Of a stretch of DNA of 64,000 nt, positions 44,451 to 53,537 are shown piece after piece. A program made the translations under genes and the position numbers. The stretch lies in the NCBI GenBank assembly GCA_017470935.1, contig JAFUXG010000046.1:112297-176296 (forward strand), given 5' to 3'. Within the stretch, counting starts at the first letter, position 1; every line of letters begins with the position of its first letter. A model generated the notes under the pieces. That model searched no databases, had not been told where the DNA came from, and was given only the letters and a program-made list of their open reading frames with translations. The stretch comes from Lachnospiraceae bacterium. Lineage in GTDB: Bacteria > Bacillota > Clostridia > Lachnospirales > Lachnospiraceae.

Positions 44451-44516
44451 GTCTTTCCTCCTAAAAATTGTTGTAATGAATTAAATATATAACATCACGA
44501 TTAATTTATATTATCT

Positions 44517-44711
44517 CTACACGTATCTTTTTATCTTATTTACAGCTATTTTACCGGCTTTCGAAACATCAGACGATATTTTCCACGAACCAAATTCACG
44601 TACAATTTCGTCCATATTTATTCTCTGCATTTCTAGAAAGTCATCATTTGTTTGATAGAGTGTGGTTTTTCCTGCTCCATTTACTCCTGCAAAAACAATA
44701 TATCGTTTCAA
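44517..44711 (-). pseudogene. Truncated zeta-like toxin
   Basis: 64 residues starting at a TTG that nearly overlaps the antitoxin stop. It has the P-loop AGVNGAGKTTLYQ and the segment RINMDEIVREFGSW of zeta-type kinases, then stops at about a third of the normal length (roughly 190-200). No remainder is visible before hisIE. It is either a decayed toxin or a free P-loop fragment. Confidence 0.75.
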
Positions 44712-44712
44712 A

Positions 44713-44892
44713 TCAAAACCTCTTTTCTGCTACAACCCTCTGTTGTCTTTGCTGTAAAACAAAATCAGTTACTGTACGAATAAAATCCTTTTCATCAGCA
44801 CTTTCAGCACTAGCTATTAAATCATGTGTTTCATCAAAATTTAGATCTTTACAAGCTTTATATAATTCATGTAATATTTCTGATTTTGACAT
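44713..44892 (-). CDS. Antitoxin partner of the zeta-like toxin
   Basis: 59 residues. ATG at 44892 with GGAGG 6 nt upstream. It begins MSKSEILHELYKACKDLNFD, then has an acidic middle and a basic end (QQRQQRVVAEKRF). It ends directly before the toxin start, the usual order for this type of pair. It is intact although the toxin is broken. Confidence 0.7.
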   Translation of the reverse strand: MSKSEILHELYKACKDLNFDETHDLIASAESADEKDFIRTVTDFVLQQRQQRVVAEKRF

Positions 44893-44934
44893 ATACGACC
44901 TCCGATTTATAATAAAAAATATTATTTTATCATT

Positions 44935-45157
44935 CTAAAACTCCCGCTTCAGCATTGCAAACACATCTTTTCTGTTCTCATCGTTTCGTCTATCCGTTTT
45001 CATATCCTCCAATATATGTTTCACAAAAATCCTTGTGTATCCTCCGTCGCGTTCGCATTTTATATCAAATTCCTGTTCAACTGCATGCAATATATTACAC
45101 AAATCTTCTATGGATGCGAAAAATATGGGGGGATGTCGGGTTCTGATGCTTATCTGT
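44935..45157 (-). pseudogene. C-terminal remnant of an unknown gene
   Basis: An open frame of about 74 codons without a start codon. It reads SIEDLCNILHAVEQEFDIK, then CERDGGYTRIFVKHILEDM and ends FAMLKREF. It looks like coding sequence in composition and ends neatly with TAG. It is probably the tail of a gene cut off by the BrnTA insertion or by decay. Its product is not recognised. Confidence 0.45.
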
Positions 45158-45163
45158 TAGATT

Positions 45164-45343
45164 TCATGCATTTTTCCTACGATTACGTTGTATAACTGCA
45201 CTTTTGAATGCTTTCATCATTGCCGGAGACAGTTCCTCACAATCCTCGTCAAAAACAATCGGACTTTTTTTTGCCTCCTCAACCTCTTTCAACTGCTCTT
45301 CCGTAGGTTTTTGACCATTTTCAATAATTAATGTCTTGATCAT
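45164..45343 (-). CDS. brnA: BrnA-like antitoxin
   Basis: 59 residues. ATG at 45343, overlapping the toxin end by 23 nt. It has an acidic, helical N-terminal part, then SPIVFDEDCEELSPAMMKAF and a basic end (IQRNRRKNA). The 'D-x-D-x-P/S-x-L' block and the position right after BrnT identify it. It should neutralise BrnT and repress the pair. Confidence 0.78.
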   Translation of the reverse strand: MIKTLIIENGQKPTEEQLKEVEEAKKSPIVFDEDCEELSPAMMKAFKSAVIQRNRRKNA

Positions 45344-45599
45344 AATAAAGCCTCCTTTCAGCCTTTGTGGCTAATCTTGCAGAGATCAGTCGTATTGCAT
45401 CCTTTCTTTCTGTAAATACTACAAACAAAATATCTCCCACCATACCGATTGCTATATATCGATCCTCATCTACACTATGTTCAAAATCATACATCTCTAT
45501 ATAATTAGGATCGTCAAATACATGTGCTGCTGTTTCAAATGATATTTTATGGTATATTTTATTCAAATAATTTTTATCTTCATCCCATTCAAAGGTCAT
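45321..45599 (-). CDS. brnT: BrnT-family toxin
   Basis: 92 residues from the ATG at 45599 (AAGGAG upstream). It shows FEWDEDKNYLNKIYHKISFETAAHVFDDP, then YIAIGMVGDILFVVFTERKDAIRLISARLATKAERR, the complete BrnT pattern with the catalytic basic end. It is a RelE-like RNase. It precedes its antitoxin, as usual for this family. Confidence 0.94.
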   Translation of the reverse strand: MTFEWDEDKNYLNKIYHKISFETAAHVFDDPNYIEMYDFEHSVDEDRYIAIGMVGDILFVVFTERKDAIRLISARLATKAERRLYYDQDINY

Positions 45600-45696
45600 T
45601 AAAGAATTCTCCTTTTCTTTAAATAATAAGTGTAACACAAAACAAATTTATTGAACAGAATATTTTTTGATGTGAAAAAATAAATGTTGTATAACT

Positions 45697-46536
45697 TTAA
45701 CTCTTAATCATACTCATTGCCATGAAAGCAACGATTATATATCCCATCAATGATATAACTGATGATTCAATTCCAAATTCACCACCTGTAATTACAAATG
45801 CTTTCGTATCAAGAACATAGGTCATTACAGAATACTCATCGACATTTTCTCCAACAGATAATCCGCCACCGATAATTACAATATTCCAGATTGCATGTAC
45901 AATTCCGCTATTCCAAACAGAACCACCTTCTATTGCAATCGCAGAAAACATGATTCCCACCATAGTTCCGGCAATAATAACCAATAAGCCGCTTTCTATC
46001 GAAAAACCCATTCCTAAAACATGAACTACTCCAAATAGCACAGAAGGTACAAGCACAGCAATCTTTATATTCCATCTGTTCTTTAGTAAATTCAGAATAA
46101 CACCTCTAAAAACCATTTCTTCAACAAAACCTGCTGCTAATCCATAAAATACAATACCGGCACTTAATGTGCTGAAAATTTGATTTGCATTCATATTTGA
46201 AGGAACATACTCTCCATTAAACATTAAAAGATATACTGCTTTAACCGCCAACGGTAATAATATAGCTGTTAAAATCCATTTACCCTTAATATTAAATTGT
46301 GATATTCCCAAATCAGAGGCACGTACTTTTATTAATTTCTTTGTAAATAAGAGCAAAAAAGCATAGGCAATGCTTACATACAGAACACCTGCAATAATAT
46401 TACATATCCCGTCCTGAATCCGAAGTAGTAAAAACATACTTGCAATTAATTGTGCAAGTGTCTGTGATATTACCAGTATGATTATGGCAGTAAATGAACC
46501 ACTTATTGCCTTTTTAGTACTTATCGAGGTCTCCAT
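45697..46536 (-). CDS. CPBP intramembrane metalloprotease
   Basis: 279 residues, about 7-8 helices. The active-site motifs are EEMVFRGVILNLL (EExxxR) and SVLFGVVHV (His). In bacteria such proteins are often linked to bacteriocin immunity or maturation; no bacteriocin gene is nearby. It stands alone between BrnTA and the diguanylate cyclase. Confidence 0.93.
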   Translation of the reverse strand: METSISTKKAISGSFTAIIILVISQTLAQLIASMFLLLRIQDGICNIIAGVLYVSIAYAFLLLFTKKLIKVRASDLGISQFNIKGKWILTAILLPLAVKAVYLLMFNGEYVPSNMNANQIFSTLSAGIVFYGLAAGFVEEMVFRGVILNLLKNRWNIKIAVLVPSVLFGVVHVLGMGFSIESGLLVIIAGTMVGIMFSAIAIEGGSVWNSGIVHAIWNIVIIGGGLSVGENVDEYSVMTYVLDTKAFVITGGEFGIESSVISLMGYIIVAFMAMSMIKS

Positions 46537-46622
46537 GTCGTCTCCTTCTCATATAAGATACATTGGCACAATTCTTTTATCAAAACCATAATGCGATTTA
46601 GCATAAATATCTTTCCGAAATT

Positions 46623-48122
46623 TTACTCCCTCAAAGCCTTCATCGCCTTCTTGCACTCATACATAGCCTTGTCTGCTCTGTGGAACACAGTTTCATAGCT
46701 GTTATCAAGCTTCTCGTCATACAGTGCATATCCGATTGCAGCAGATGTACGCTCCCATGGTTCAAGCGATGTATCATTGGATAAATGCTCAACCTCTTTA
46801 TTGAATTTTTCTACAAGACTTTCTATATTTTCATAATCATAGCCCTTCAATATCGCAATAAATTCATCTCCGCCAACGCGGAACAATGGCGAATGCTTAA
46901 ATGTATCACATGCCAAATGACAGGCTCTCTGGATTGCAATATTCCCTTTCTTATGACCGTAGGTGTCATTTATACGTTTCAGGAAATTAAGGTCTATCAT
47001 CGCAACACCGAACTTGATATCCCCCTGTTGTATTGCTTCGGAAATCTCAAGAACCTCTATGTCGTATGCAGTTTTATTGCGGATACCCGTAAGCGAATCA
47101 AGAGTTGCAAGCTCGCCAAGCTCCTTTGCACGTTTCTTACTCTCATCAAGGTCACGTTCCAATATATCCATCTTAATCGAAGATGTGAGCAGATCAACAA
47201 CATACTGTTTCATGTTAAGGGACATGGAATACAGTGTATTGGAAAGTGATTCCAACTCGTCACCGCTGTTGATCTCCGGCAGGTCAAGCACCAGCACATC
47301 AGGATTCTTCTGGGCGCGGCTCTTTTCCTCGAATTCTCTTGCCGTCTGTTCAATCTGATGAATAGGGTTAAGAATATGCTTTCTGAACCACAGCATCATA
47401 ACTGCCAAGACAATTCCGCAAAGTATAATTGTGACAACGGCAACGATAACAGCATACCATTTCATGGTGCTCTCAATATAATTAAGTGACAGACCTGATG
47501 TTACCAGGGCAACCGGCTCCCCATTTTTATCAAATACAGACACCGCCCCCGTATAAGTTCTTCCGAATTCATTCTCTGATTCAGAAAAATTAATTTCATG
47601 GTAATTCTGTAATCTGTTATATATCTCCGGAAGGAATTCAGGCGGATAATAATCTCCCATCCTGTCACCGAGCAGTGGAACAGCAATATCTTTAAGATTC
47701 TGACCGTTTCTCTCCTCTGGAAGAAGACCCGATGCAACCTGAATCACATCGTAGGAGTCACCCTCCTTTATTGGTGTTACGATAACGATATGATCAACAG
47801 AGGTATTCTGTCTTAACTGATCCATATATGTGATAAGCTCAATATACTTATCAGTCTCCTCACCTGTTTCAATACAAGTCTTCAGATCATCAACATCAAT
47901 TCTGGTCACGGTCAGATTAATGATTTCCGTAAGCTGCATTTCATATTGGTGCATCATGCTGTTTTCAAATATATAAAAGCCAATGAATCCCATGATGACA
48001 CATATTATCAATACAAAGAAAAGACATCCGATAAATATACGTCTGCCGAGAGGATTGCGGTATTTCTTTTGTTGTGTGTTTTCCTGTTGTGTTTTTTCCT
48101 GTTGAATATTCTTTCCACTCAT
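46623..48122 (-). CDS. Membrane-bound diguanylate cyclase
   Basis: 499 residues. Gln/Lys-rich N-tail, helix 1 (about 29-52), an extracytoplasmic sensor region (about 53-228), helix 2 (AVIVAVVTIILCGIVLAVMMLWF), a HAMP-like stretch (HILNPIHQIEQTAREFEEKSR), a coiled coil, and a GGDEF domain (LATLDSLTGIRNKTAYD ... FRVGGDEFIAIL). It makes c-di-GMP from GTP. No I-site was identified. Confidence 0.95.
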   Translation of the reverse strand: MSGKNIQQEKTQQENTQQKKYRNPLGRRIFIGCLFFVLIICVIMGFIGFYIFENSMMHQYEMQLTEIINLTVTRIDVDDLKTCIETGEETDKYIELITYMDQLRQNTSVDHIVIVTPIKEGDSYDVIQVASGLLPEERNGQNLKDIAVPLLGDRMGDYYPPEFLPEIYNRLQNYHEINFSESENEFGRTYTGAVSVFDKNGEPVALVTSGLSLNYIESTMKWYAVIVAVVTIILCGIVLAVMMLWFRKHILNPIHQIEQTAREFEEKSRAQKNPDVLVLDLPEINSGDELESLSNTLYSMSLNMKQYVVDLLTSSIKMDILERDLDESKKRAKELGELATLDSLTGIRNKTAYDIEVLEISEAIQQGDIKFGVAMIDLNFLKRINDTYGHKKGNIAIQRACHLACDTFKHSPLFRVGGDEFIAILKGYDYENIESLVEKFNKEVEHLSNDTSLEPWERTSAAIGYALYDEKLDNSYETVFHRADKAMYECKKAMKALRE

Positions 48123-48154
48123 CTCGATGTAACCTCAACAAAACTAATGACTAA

Positions 48155-48988
48155 TTACTGCAGCCTGCAGCCGCAATTCCCACAGAACTTTCCCGCACCG
48201 ACTGGACTGCCGCAGTTAGGACAGAACTTCACTTTTCCGACCCCTTGACCTCCTTCGGCGTTAATACCACCAACTAAGGTATCGGCATTCCTTGTATTTC
48301 CGCCATTTTCATAACCTATACCTATATCTGCTCTGATCGGTTCATGACTGCCACTATTCTTTGCAGCCTCTGCCTGCTTTAGAACTCTTTCAGCCTCTGC
48401 AAGGGCAGGATTTTCGGCAAGCATATTTTCTTTTTTAATTTTATCCACCATTTTCTTTGATTCTTCAGAGAGATTAAGCATATCAAAATTAGCAACACCT
48501 GTAATTCCGGCATCAAAAAGACGCATCTTGCATGCAATCGAAAACTCTTCCCTTAATCTTGATGTATTATCATAAGATATATTTCCTGAAAACAATTTTA
48601 TCTGGTTTTTAATCTCATCATTGCATATTTCCCTTGCTTTTTCAATCATATCCTCTTCGTCTTTATATGCATTAACATCTTTAACTGCAATAATTGCACT
48701 TCCAGCCCCCACAAGTCCAAGCTGCAGCCCGGTTTTCATATCAATATATGGTACAGGATCTATTGTTCCAAACCTGACGTGAACTTGTTTCGTTGGATCT
48801 AACGGCGTGGATTTTGTGGGGGCTTGCTTTGCAGCTCCATGGTCAGTACTTTTCGCTGAATTTCCCGCAGCATTCTTCGCCGCCTCCTGCTTTATATTAT
48901 CTGCGGTCTGCTTCGCATTTTCAGAAGCCTTCCTGACCGCCTCTCCTGCCTGCTCTGCTTTCTTCATAATATTATCAAATAACCCCAT
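48155..48988 (-). CDS. SPFH-like protein with C-terminal zinc ribbon
   Basis: 277 residues. The N-terminus is Ala/Lys/Glu-rich and helical (GLFDNIMKKAEQAGEAVRKASENAKQTADN). Its middle (VRFGTIDPVPYIDMKTGLQLGLVGAGSAIIAVKDVNAY ... IACKMRLFDAGI) resembles the SPFH/virion-core-like domain. The end is a zinc ribbon (KFCPNCGSPVGAGKFCGNCGCRL). Function unknown, perhaps membrane-microdomain related. It overlaps the frame at 48975. Confidence 0.8.
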   Translation of the reverse strand: MGLFDNIMKKAEQAGEAVRKASENAKQTADNIKQEAAKNAAGNSAKSTDHGAAKQAPTKSTPLDPTKQVHVRFGTIDPVPYIDMKTGLQLGLVGAGSAIIAVKDVNAYKDEEDMIEKAREICNDEIKNQIKLFSGNISYDNTSRLREEFSIACKMRLFDAGITGVANFDMLNLSEESKKMVDKIKKENMLAENPALAEAERVLKQAEAAKNSGSHEPIRADIGIGYENGGNTRNADTLVGGINAEGGQGVGKVKFCPNCGSPVGAGKFCGNCGCRLQ

Positions 48989-49166
48989 CCCTTAATTCCT
49001 CCTGACCTTCATATTCCCTATTGCTTTTTCCAAGTCTGCAATATACCTCGCCTGCTGCTTTTTGAGATACATCTTCACAAATGGTTTTATCAACAGCTAT
49101 TTCGCTATGCTGAAAGCCTATTAGTTCACACAATATTATCGCTCTCTTATAAACAGACAGACTCAC
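48975..49166 (-). CDS. Uncertain small ORF overlapping the SPFH-like gene
   Basis: 63 codons from a GTG without ribosome site. It reads YKRAIILCELIGFQHSEIAV, then a Cys/Glu-rich end. It could be a real small protein, since the next start lies in it, or a remnant. Confidence 0.35.
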   Translation of the reverse strand: MSLSVYKRAIILCELIGFQHSEIAVDKTICEDVSQKAAGEVYCRLGKSNREYEGQEELRDGVI

Positions 49167-49201
49167 TTTGCAAAATAATTTTCACCAATTCGATTTAATG
49201 A

Positions 49202-49795
49202 TTACAGTGTTCCTTTCGTGGAGAGCACCGCATCCTTCATTCTGGGATCGATCTGTGCCGCCTCATCAAGTGCCTTTGCAAATGCCTTAAATGCTGCCTC
49301 GATCAGATGATGATTGTTGCTGCCGTTGATCTGCTTGATGTGAAGATTCATGCCTGATGAATAAGATACAGCATAGAAAAACTCCTTCACCATCTCCGTA
49401 TCAAAATACCCCACCTGGTCAACCGTGAAATCCATATCAAAGGAAAGATAAGGTCTGCCTGAAAGGTCGATTGCACACATCACAAGTGTTTCATCCATGG
49501 GAAGAAGCCTTTGTCCGTAACGCTTGATTCCCTTCTTATCTCCTACGGCTTTCTTGATAGCTTCTCCAAGTGCAATACCGGTATCCTCAATTGTGTGGTG
49601 TGAATCCACAAACAAATCACCCTTTACTATGGCTTTCAAGTCAAAGAAACCATGTTTTGCAAAGGAATTGAGCATGTGGTCAAAGAATCCGATTCCCGTG
49701 TCTATCTTAGTCTGACCGGCTCCGTCAATATGTAATTCCAGTTTTATATCTGTTTCATTAGTTTTGCGTTCAATATACGCGATTCGTCCTGCCAT
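49202..49795 (-). CDS. hisB: Imidazoleglycerol-phosphate dehydratase
   Basis: 197 residues, monofunctional form. The metal-binding motifs are FFDHML, DSHHTIEDTGI and SNNHHLIEAAFKAFA. It is the sixth step of histidine synthesis. GAGAGGTAC precedes the start. hisD is upstream, with one small gene between. Confidence 0.97.
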   Translation of the reverse strand: MAGRIAYIERKTNETDIKLELHIDGAGQTKIDTGIGFFDHMLNSFAKHGFFDLKAIVKGDLFVDSHHTIEDTGIALGEAIKKAVGDKKGIKRYGQRLLPMDETLVMCAIDLSGRPYLSFDMDFTVDQVGYFDTEMVKEFFYAVSYSSGMNLHIKQINGSNNHHLIEAAFKAFAKALDEAAQIDPRMKDAVLSTKGTL

Positions 49796-49963
49796 GTCTG
49801 TACCTCTCTTATTTAACTACAATTTTTTCTTTTCTATGCTTTTCAAAAAGGTTTTCTTTAACTCCTGCGGTTTATAAAAAATGCGAAAATTCAATTATTG
49901 GATTTCTTATTGTTTACAATATAGCCTACTTTATTTATACATTCACCATACATCTCATCATAA

Positions 49964-50179
49964 TTATGTGTTATCATTTTTAATATTTGATAAATAATTT
50001 GTGGCATCCTCTATATTTTCAAAAAATACACATTTTTTATCTCCTAAACTTGTATATCGCAATCCATGAGTTTCTGTTGAAAGTACTTCAAGTGATTTGC
50101 AATATAAACCTTTAAGACATTTTACATTATCGTCACAATCTGATACTCGTGGAATACAACACCCAATATAATAACTCAT
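49964..50179 (-). CDS. Small Cys-rich protein after hisD
   Basis: 71 residues from the ATG at 50179 (GAGG upstream; the longer frame overlaps hisD more). Its N-terminus YYIGCCIPRVSDCDDNVKC and later YCKSLEV give six Cys, suggesting metal binding or redox. It starts as hisD ends, so translation is coupled. No family was recognised. Confidence 0.6.
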   Translation of the reverse strand: MSYYIGCCIPRVSDCDDNVKCLKGLYCKSLEVLSTETHGLRYTSLGDKKCVFFENIEDATNYLSNIKNDNT

Positions 50180-50180
50180 A

Positions 50181-51470
50181 TTACTCAAACCTCACCTTGA
50201 TAGAATTAGCATGAGCCGTCAACTGCTCGCTGGTGGCAAAGTCTATGATATCCTGATGTATCGGCTCTAACGCCTCCTTAGAGTAATAAATGATACTGCT
50301 CTTTTTTATGAAGTCATCCACAGAAAGCGGCGAGAAGAACTTTGCCGTTCCGTTGGTCGGAAGAACATGATTAGGCCCTGCAAAATAATCTCCAAGGGGT
50401 TCAGAGCTGTATTCTCCTATAAAGATCGCTCCCGCATTTCTGACTTTCATCATAAGTTCAAACGGATTCCTTGTCACAATCTCAAGGTGCTCGGAAGCAA
50501 TATCATTTACCGCCTCTACAGCCTCATTCATGTTGTCACACACAAGAATATACCCATAGTTATCGAGAGATTTCTGAATAATATCTTTCCTTGATAACTC
50601 CTTGACAAATCCGTCTATCTCGACAGATACCTTGTTTGCAAACTCCTTTGAATCTGTCACAAGAATTGCAGATGCTAACTCGTCATGCTCTGCCTGGGAA
50701 AGCAGGTCGGCAGCGATGTATCTCGGATTGGCACTGTCATCCGCAAGCACCATGATCTCAGAAGGTCCTGCAATAGAATCTATGCTTACATAGCCATATA
50801 CGGCACGCTTTGCAAGTGCTACGAAAATGTTGCCGGGGCCCACAATCTTGTCCACCTTAGGAACTGATTCTGTACCAAATGCTAACGCTGCTATCGCCTG
50901 TGCACCCCCTGCCTTGTATATCTCATCCACTCCTGCCTCCTTCGCTGCAACCAATGTGGTGGCATACACCTTTCCCTCTGCATTACATGGGGTTGTCATC
51001 ACAATATGATTAACGCCTGCAACCTTGGCAGGCACGATATTCATAAGAACAGATGACGGATAGACCGCCTTGCCGCCAGGCACATAGACACCGACATAGT
51101 TAAGCGGTGTAACCTTCTGACCAAGCATTGTACCATTTTCTTTGGTGGTGAACCATGAGTTCTGCTTCTGTAACTCGTGAAAATCACGGATATTTACAAG
51201 AGCCTTTCGAATCACCTCCACAAGATGCGGATCAACCGACCTGTAGGCTTCTTCAATCTCTGCATCAGTCACCTTGACATTTGCTGCAGAAATGTCTGCC
51301 TTGTCAAACTTCATGGTATATTCAAATAACGCCTTATCGCCATTCTCTCTCACATTGTCAACAATCTCCTGCACCGTATCCTGATATTCGGTGTAATTGT
51401 TGGGACTGCGCTTTAATAAATCGTTTAATAAGTTCTTTTTTGATTCTGCAGTTAATTTTACAATTCTCAT
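50181..51470 (-). CDS. hisD: Histidinol dehydrogenase
   Basis: 429 residues, full length. The motifs are YVPGGKAVYPSSVLMN, YKAGGAQAIAALAFGTESVPKVDKIVGPGN, LSQAEHDELASAILVTDS and GAIFIGEYSSEPLGDYFAGPNHVLPTNGTAKF. It oxidises histidinol to histidine with two NAD+ and zinc. AAGGAAAC precedes the start. Confidence 0.98.
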   Translation of the reverse strand: MRIVKLTAESKKNLLNDLLKRSPNNYTEYQDTVQEIVDNVRENGDKALFEYTMKFDKADISAANVKVTDAEIEEAYRSVDPHLVEVIRKALVNIRDFHELQKQNSWFTTKENGTMLGQKVTPLNYVGVYVPGGKAVYPSSVLMNIVPAKVAGVNHIVMTTPCNAEGKVYATTLVAAKEAGVDEIYKAGGAQAIAALAFGTESVPKVDKIVGPGNIFVALAKRAVYGYVSIDSIAGPSEIMVLADDSANPRYIAADLLSQAEHDELASAILVTDSKEFANKVSVEIDGFVKELSRKDIIQKSLDNYGYILVCDNMNEAVEAVNDIASEHLEIVTRNPFELMMKVRNAGAIFIGEYSSEPLGDYFAGPNHVLPTNGTAKFFSPLSVDDFIKKSSIIYYSKEALEPIHQDIIDFATSEQLTAHANSIKVRFE

Positions 51471-51570
51471 TATCGTAGTTTCCTTTCTTAAAACTATTCG
51501 GTCTTACATAGATAATCTTTCAATAATTATCCCTTATCAATCACGGATTACAATAAAAAACTATTACGCA

Positions 51571-52257
51571 CTACTGTCTGTCATAATAATCCTTCCCATT
51601 ACATATAAAATAAGTCCTTATATAACCGTCCTGAGAAAGAAATACAATCTCGTTGGTTGCCTCAATATAATACACATGGTCGTTATCCTCTGCCTCAAGC
51701 TTATGTAATGCATTGGGATTATTGATCACTGCATTGGCACCTGCCAGATATTCCTCCTCAGTCTTATATCCCATCTCTGCCCCATGCTTTTCAAAATGCT
51801 GCGTCAGGTATGATGGCTTTCTAAATGTATAAGTTTTTTCTTTTGTTGAAGCATCTGCTTCCTTAACAGTAACCTTAATTACCTTCTTAAGCTTGCTCCC
51901 CTTATCATTTCTTGCTTTTGTTGTAATCGTAACCTTTGTACTGCCTTTCTTTACGCCGGTTATGATAAGCTTTGAGGTTTTACTGCTGTATGAAGCCTTT
52001 GCAATCTTTTTATTAGCTGCCTTATAGCTTATCTTCTTACTTGCATCACCCACAACATTTACTTTAATGGGAACTGACACCTTATCTCCTGCGTCAACAG
52101 ACACCTTGCTTTTAACTATAAGAGACTTGACATATTTTGATGGTGCAGCATATATATCAGTTGAAAAACTAACACATATAAATAATGCAAAAATCAGAAC
52201 ATACACACTCTTTAATAACTGCTTACAATTAAAAAATTTTTTACTCATAATACTCAT
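51571..52257 (-). CDS. Secreted Ig-like protein with a polymorphic-toxin-like C-terminus
   Basis: 228 residues. Signal peptide 1-38 (LLKSVYVLIFALFICVSFSTDIYA). A BIG2-like Lys/Ser/Val-rich domain covers about 42-132 (KKISYKAANKKIAKASYSSKTSKLIITGVKKGSTKVTI). The C-terminal 85 residues (YLTQHFEKHGAEMGYKTEEEYLAGANAV ... YYIEATNEIVFLSQDGYIRTYF ... YYDRQ) resemble the H...HG...F RNase-like domains at the ends of polymorphic toxins. This last assignment is from memory of the family pattern. No immunity gene is obvious. Confidence 0.72.
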   Translation of the reverse strand: MSIMSKKFFNCKQLLKSVYVLIFALFICVSFSTDIYAAPSKYVKSLIVKSKVSVDAGDKVSVPIKVNVVGDASKKISYKAANKKIAKASYSSKTSKLIITGVKKGSTKVTITTKARNDKGSKLKKVIKVTVKEADASTKEKTYTFRKPSYLTQHFEKHGAEMGYKTEEEYLAGANAVINNPNALHKLEAEDNDHVYYIEATNEIVFLSQDGYIRTYFICNGKDYYDRQ

Positions 52258-52383
52258 GTATGATGATTACAAATATAAATCATCATATTTCCTTTCTATA
52301 ATATCAGCAGGCAGATAATTGCAAAACTAATATATTTGCTATCACCTAATATCACCATACTTATAAAAACTCACAACCTTCAC

Positions 52384-52749
52384 TTATTTAATAATTAAGC
52401 CTGCAGTAAATACCATTAATATACCAATTATAACACTCAATATAACATACATAAAAGCAGTAATTACATTTCCATTAGAAATTAGATCAGAGGTTTCCAA
52501 TGCAAAAGTAGAAAATGTGGTAAAGCCTCCGCATAAGCCTACCTTGAGAAACAATATAAGTCTTGGGTTAATATCACTGTTCTTTGCAGTAAATGCTGCA
52601 ATTAAACCGATAACAAATGCACCAACAATATTGATAATAAATGTCTTGATGGGAAATGTTGTGGTCTCCTTTACAGGAATCACACCGATTAAATATCTTA
52701 AAACCGTTCCTATAAATCCACCAAGACCAACTATAACACAATTCAACAT
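52384..52749 (-). CDS. crcB: Fluoride channel CrcB/FluC
   Basis: 121 residues with four helices. Motifs: GLGGFIGTVLRYLIG, PIKTFIINIVGAFVIGL and the key GLCGGFTTFSTFALE. It expels fluoride as a dimer. The usual fluoride riboswitch is not seen in the 47 nt upstream. Confidence 0.96.
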   Translation of the reverse strand: MLNCVIVGLGGFIGTVLRYLIGVIPVKETTTFPIKTFIINIVGAFVIGLIAAFTAKNSDINPRLILFLKVGLCGGFTTFSTFALETSDLISNGNVITAFMYVILSVIIGILMVFTAGLIIK

Positions 52750-52796
52750 AATAATTACTTAACTCCTGACAATATCACAGTTCAACACCTGTTTAC

Positions 52797-53444
52797 TTAA
52801 TTTTCATAAAGTAAATGCTTAAGCTCTCTCACAATTTTCAGAATCCTTTCCTGCTCCATCTTGAAGCTTACCTTATTAACTACCATACGGCAGGACAAAG
52901 GACAGATTTCCTCTAATACTTCAAGCCCGTTCTCCTTAAGCGTTGTTCCTGTCTCCACAATATCCACGATCACATCAGACAGATTAACGATAGGTGCAAG
53001 CTCCACAGAGCCGTTAAGCTTAACTATCTCAACTGTCTGATTCTTCTTGTTCCTGAAATAGTTGGTGGCAATATTGGGATATTTGCTTGCAACACGGATA
53101 ATCTCGTTCTTTGAAAGAATCTCTTTTGCCGAAGCCGGTCCGCAGACACACATGCGGCATTTTCCGAAACCAAGGTCTAATACCTCATACAGATTGTCCC
53201 GTTCCTCTTCCAAAATAGTATCAAGTCCCACAACACCTATATCTGCAGCACCATATTCCACATATGTCGGCACATCACCTGCTTTTGCCAGGAAGAAACG
53301 AAGCTTTAATTCCTCATTGGTAAATATCAGCTTTCTGGTGTCCGGATCCTTCATCTCCTCACAGGTAATTCCAATCTGTTCAAGGTATGAAAGTGTTTTC
53401 TTAGCAAGTCTGCCCTTTGCAAGGGCAAATGTTATGTATCGCAT
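52797..53444 (-). CDS. hisG: ATP phosphoribosyltransferase, short form
   Basis: 215 residues, lacking the C-terminal regulatory domain, so it needs HisZ (54245-55501). Motifs: FALAKGRLAKKTLSYLEQIG, DVPTYVEYGAADIGVVGLD and SVELAPIVNLSDVIVDIVETGTTLKENGL. First step of histidine synthesis. Confidence 0.97.
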   Translation of the reverse strand: MRYITFALAKGRLAKKTLSYLEQIGITCEEMKDPDTRKLIFTNEELKLRFFLAKAGDVPTYVEYGAADIGVVGLDTILEEERDNLYEVLDLGFGKCRMCVCGPASAKEILSKNEIIRVASKYPNIATNYFRNKKNQTVEIVKLNGSVELAPIVNLSDVIVDIVETGTTLKENGLEVLEEICPLSCRMVVNKVSFKMEQERILKIVRELKHLLYEN

Positions 53445-53537
53445 GTTAATATCCTCGTCTTCTATTATCTTAAAATTATTATCTGCCTTCTATTTTTGAC
53501 AAATTTATGTTAAATCATATAATGACTTCATATTACT

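Noticed and set aside
52750-52796. Fluoride riboswitch before crcB
   Set aside because: Only 47 nt separate hisG-side sequence and crcB start, and the typical GGCGATGGTGTTCGCC-like start is missing.
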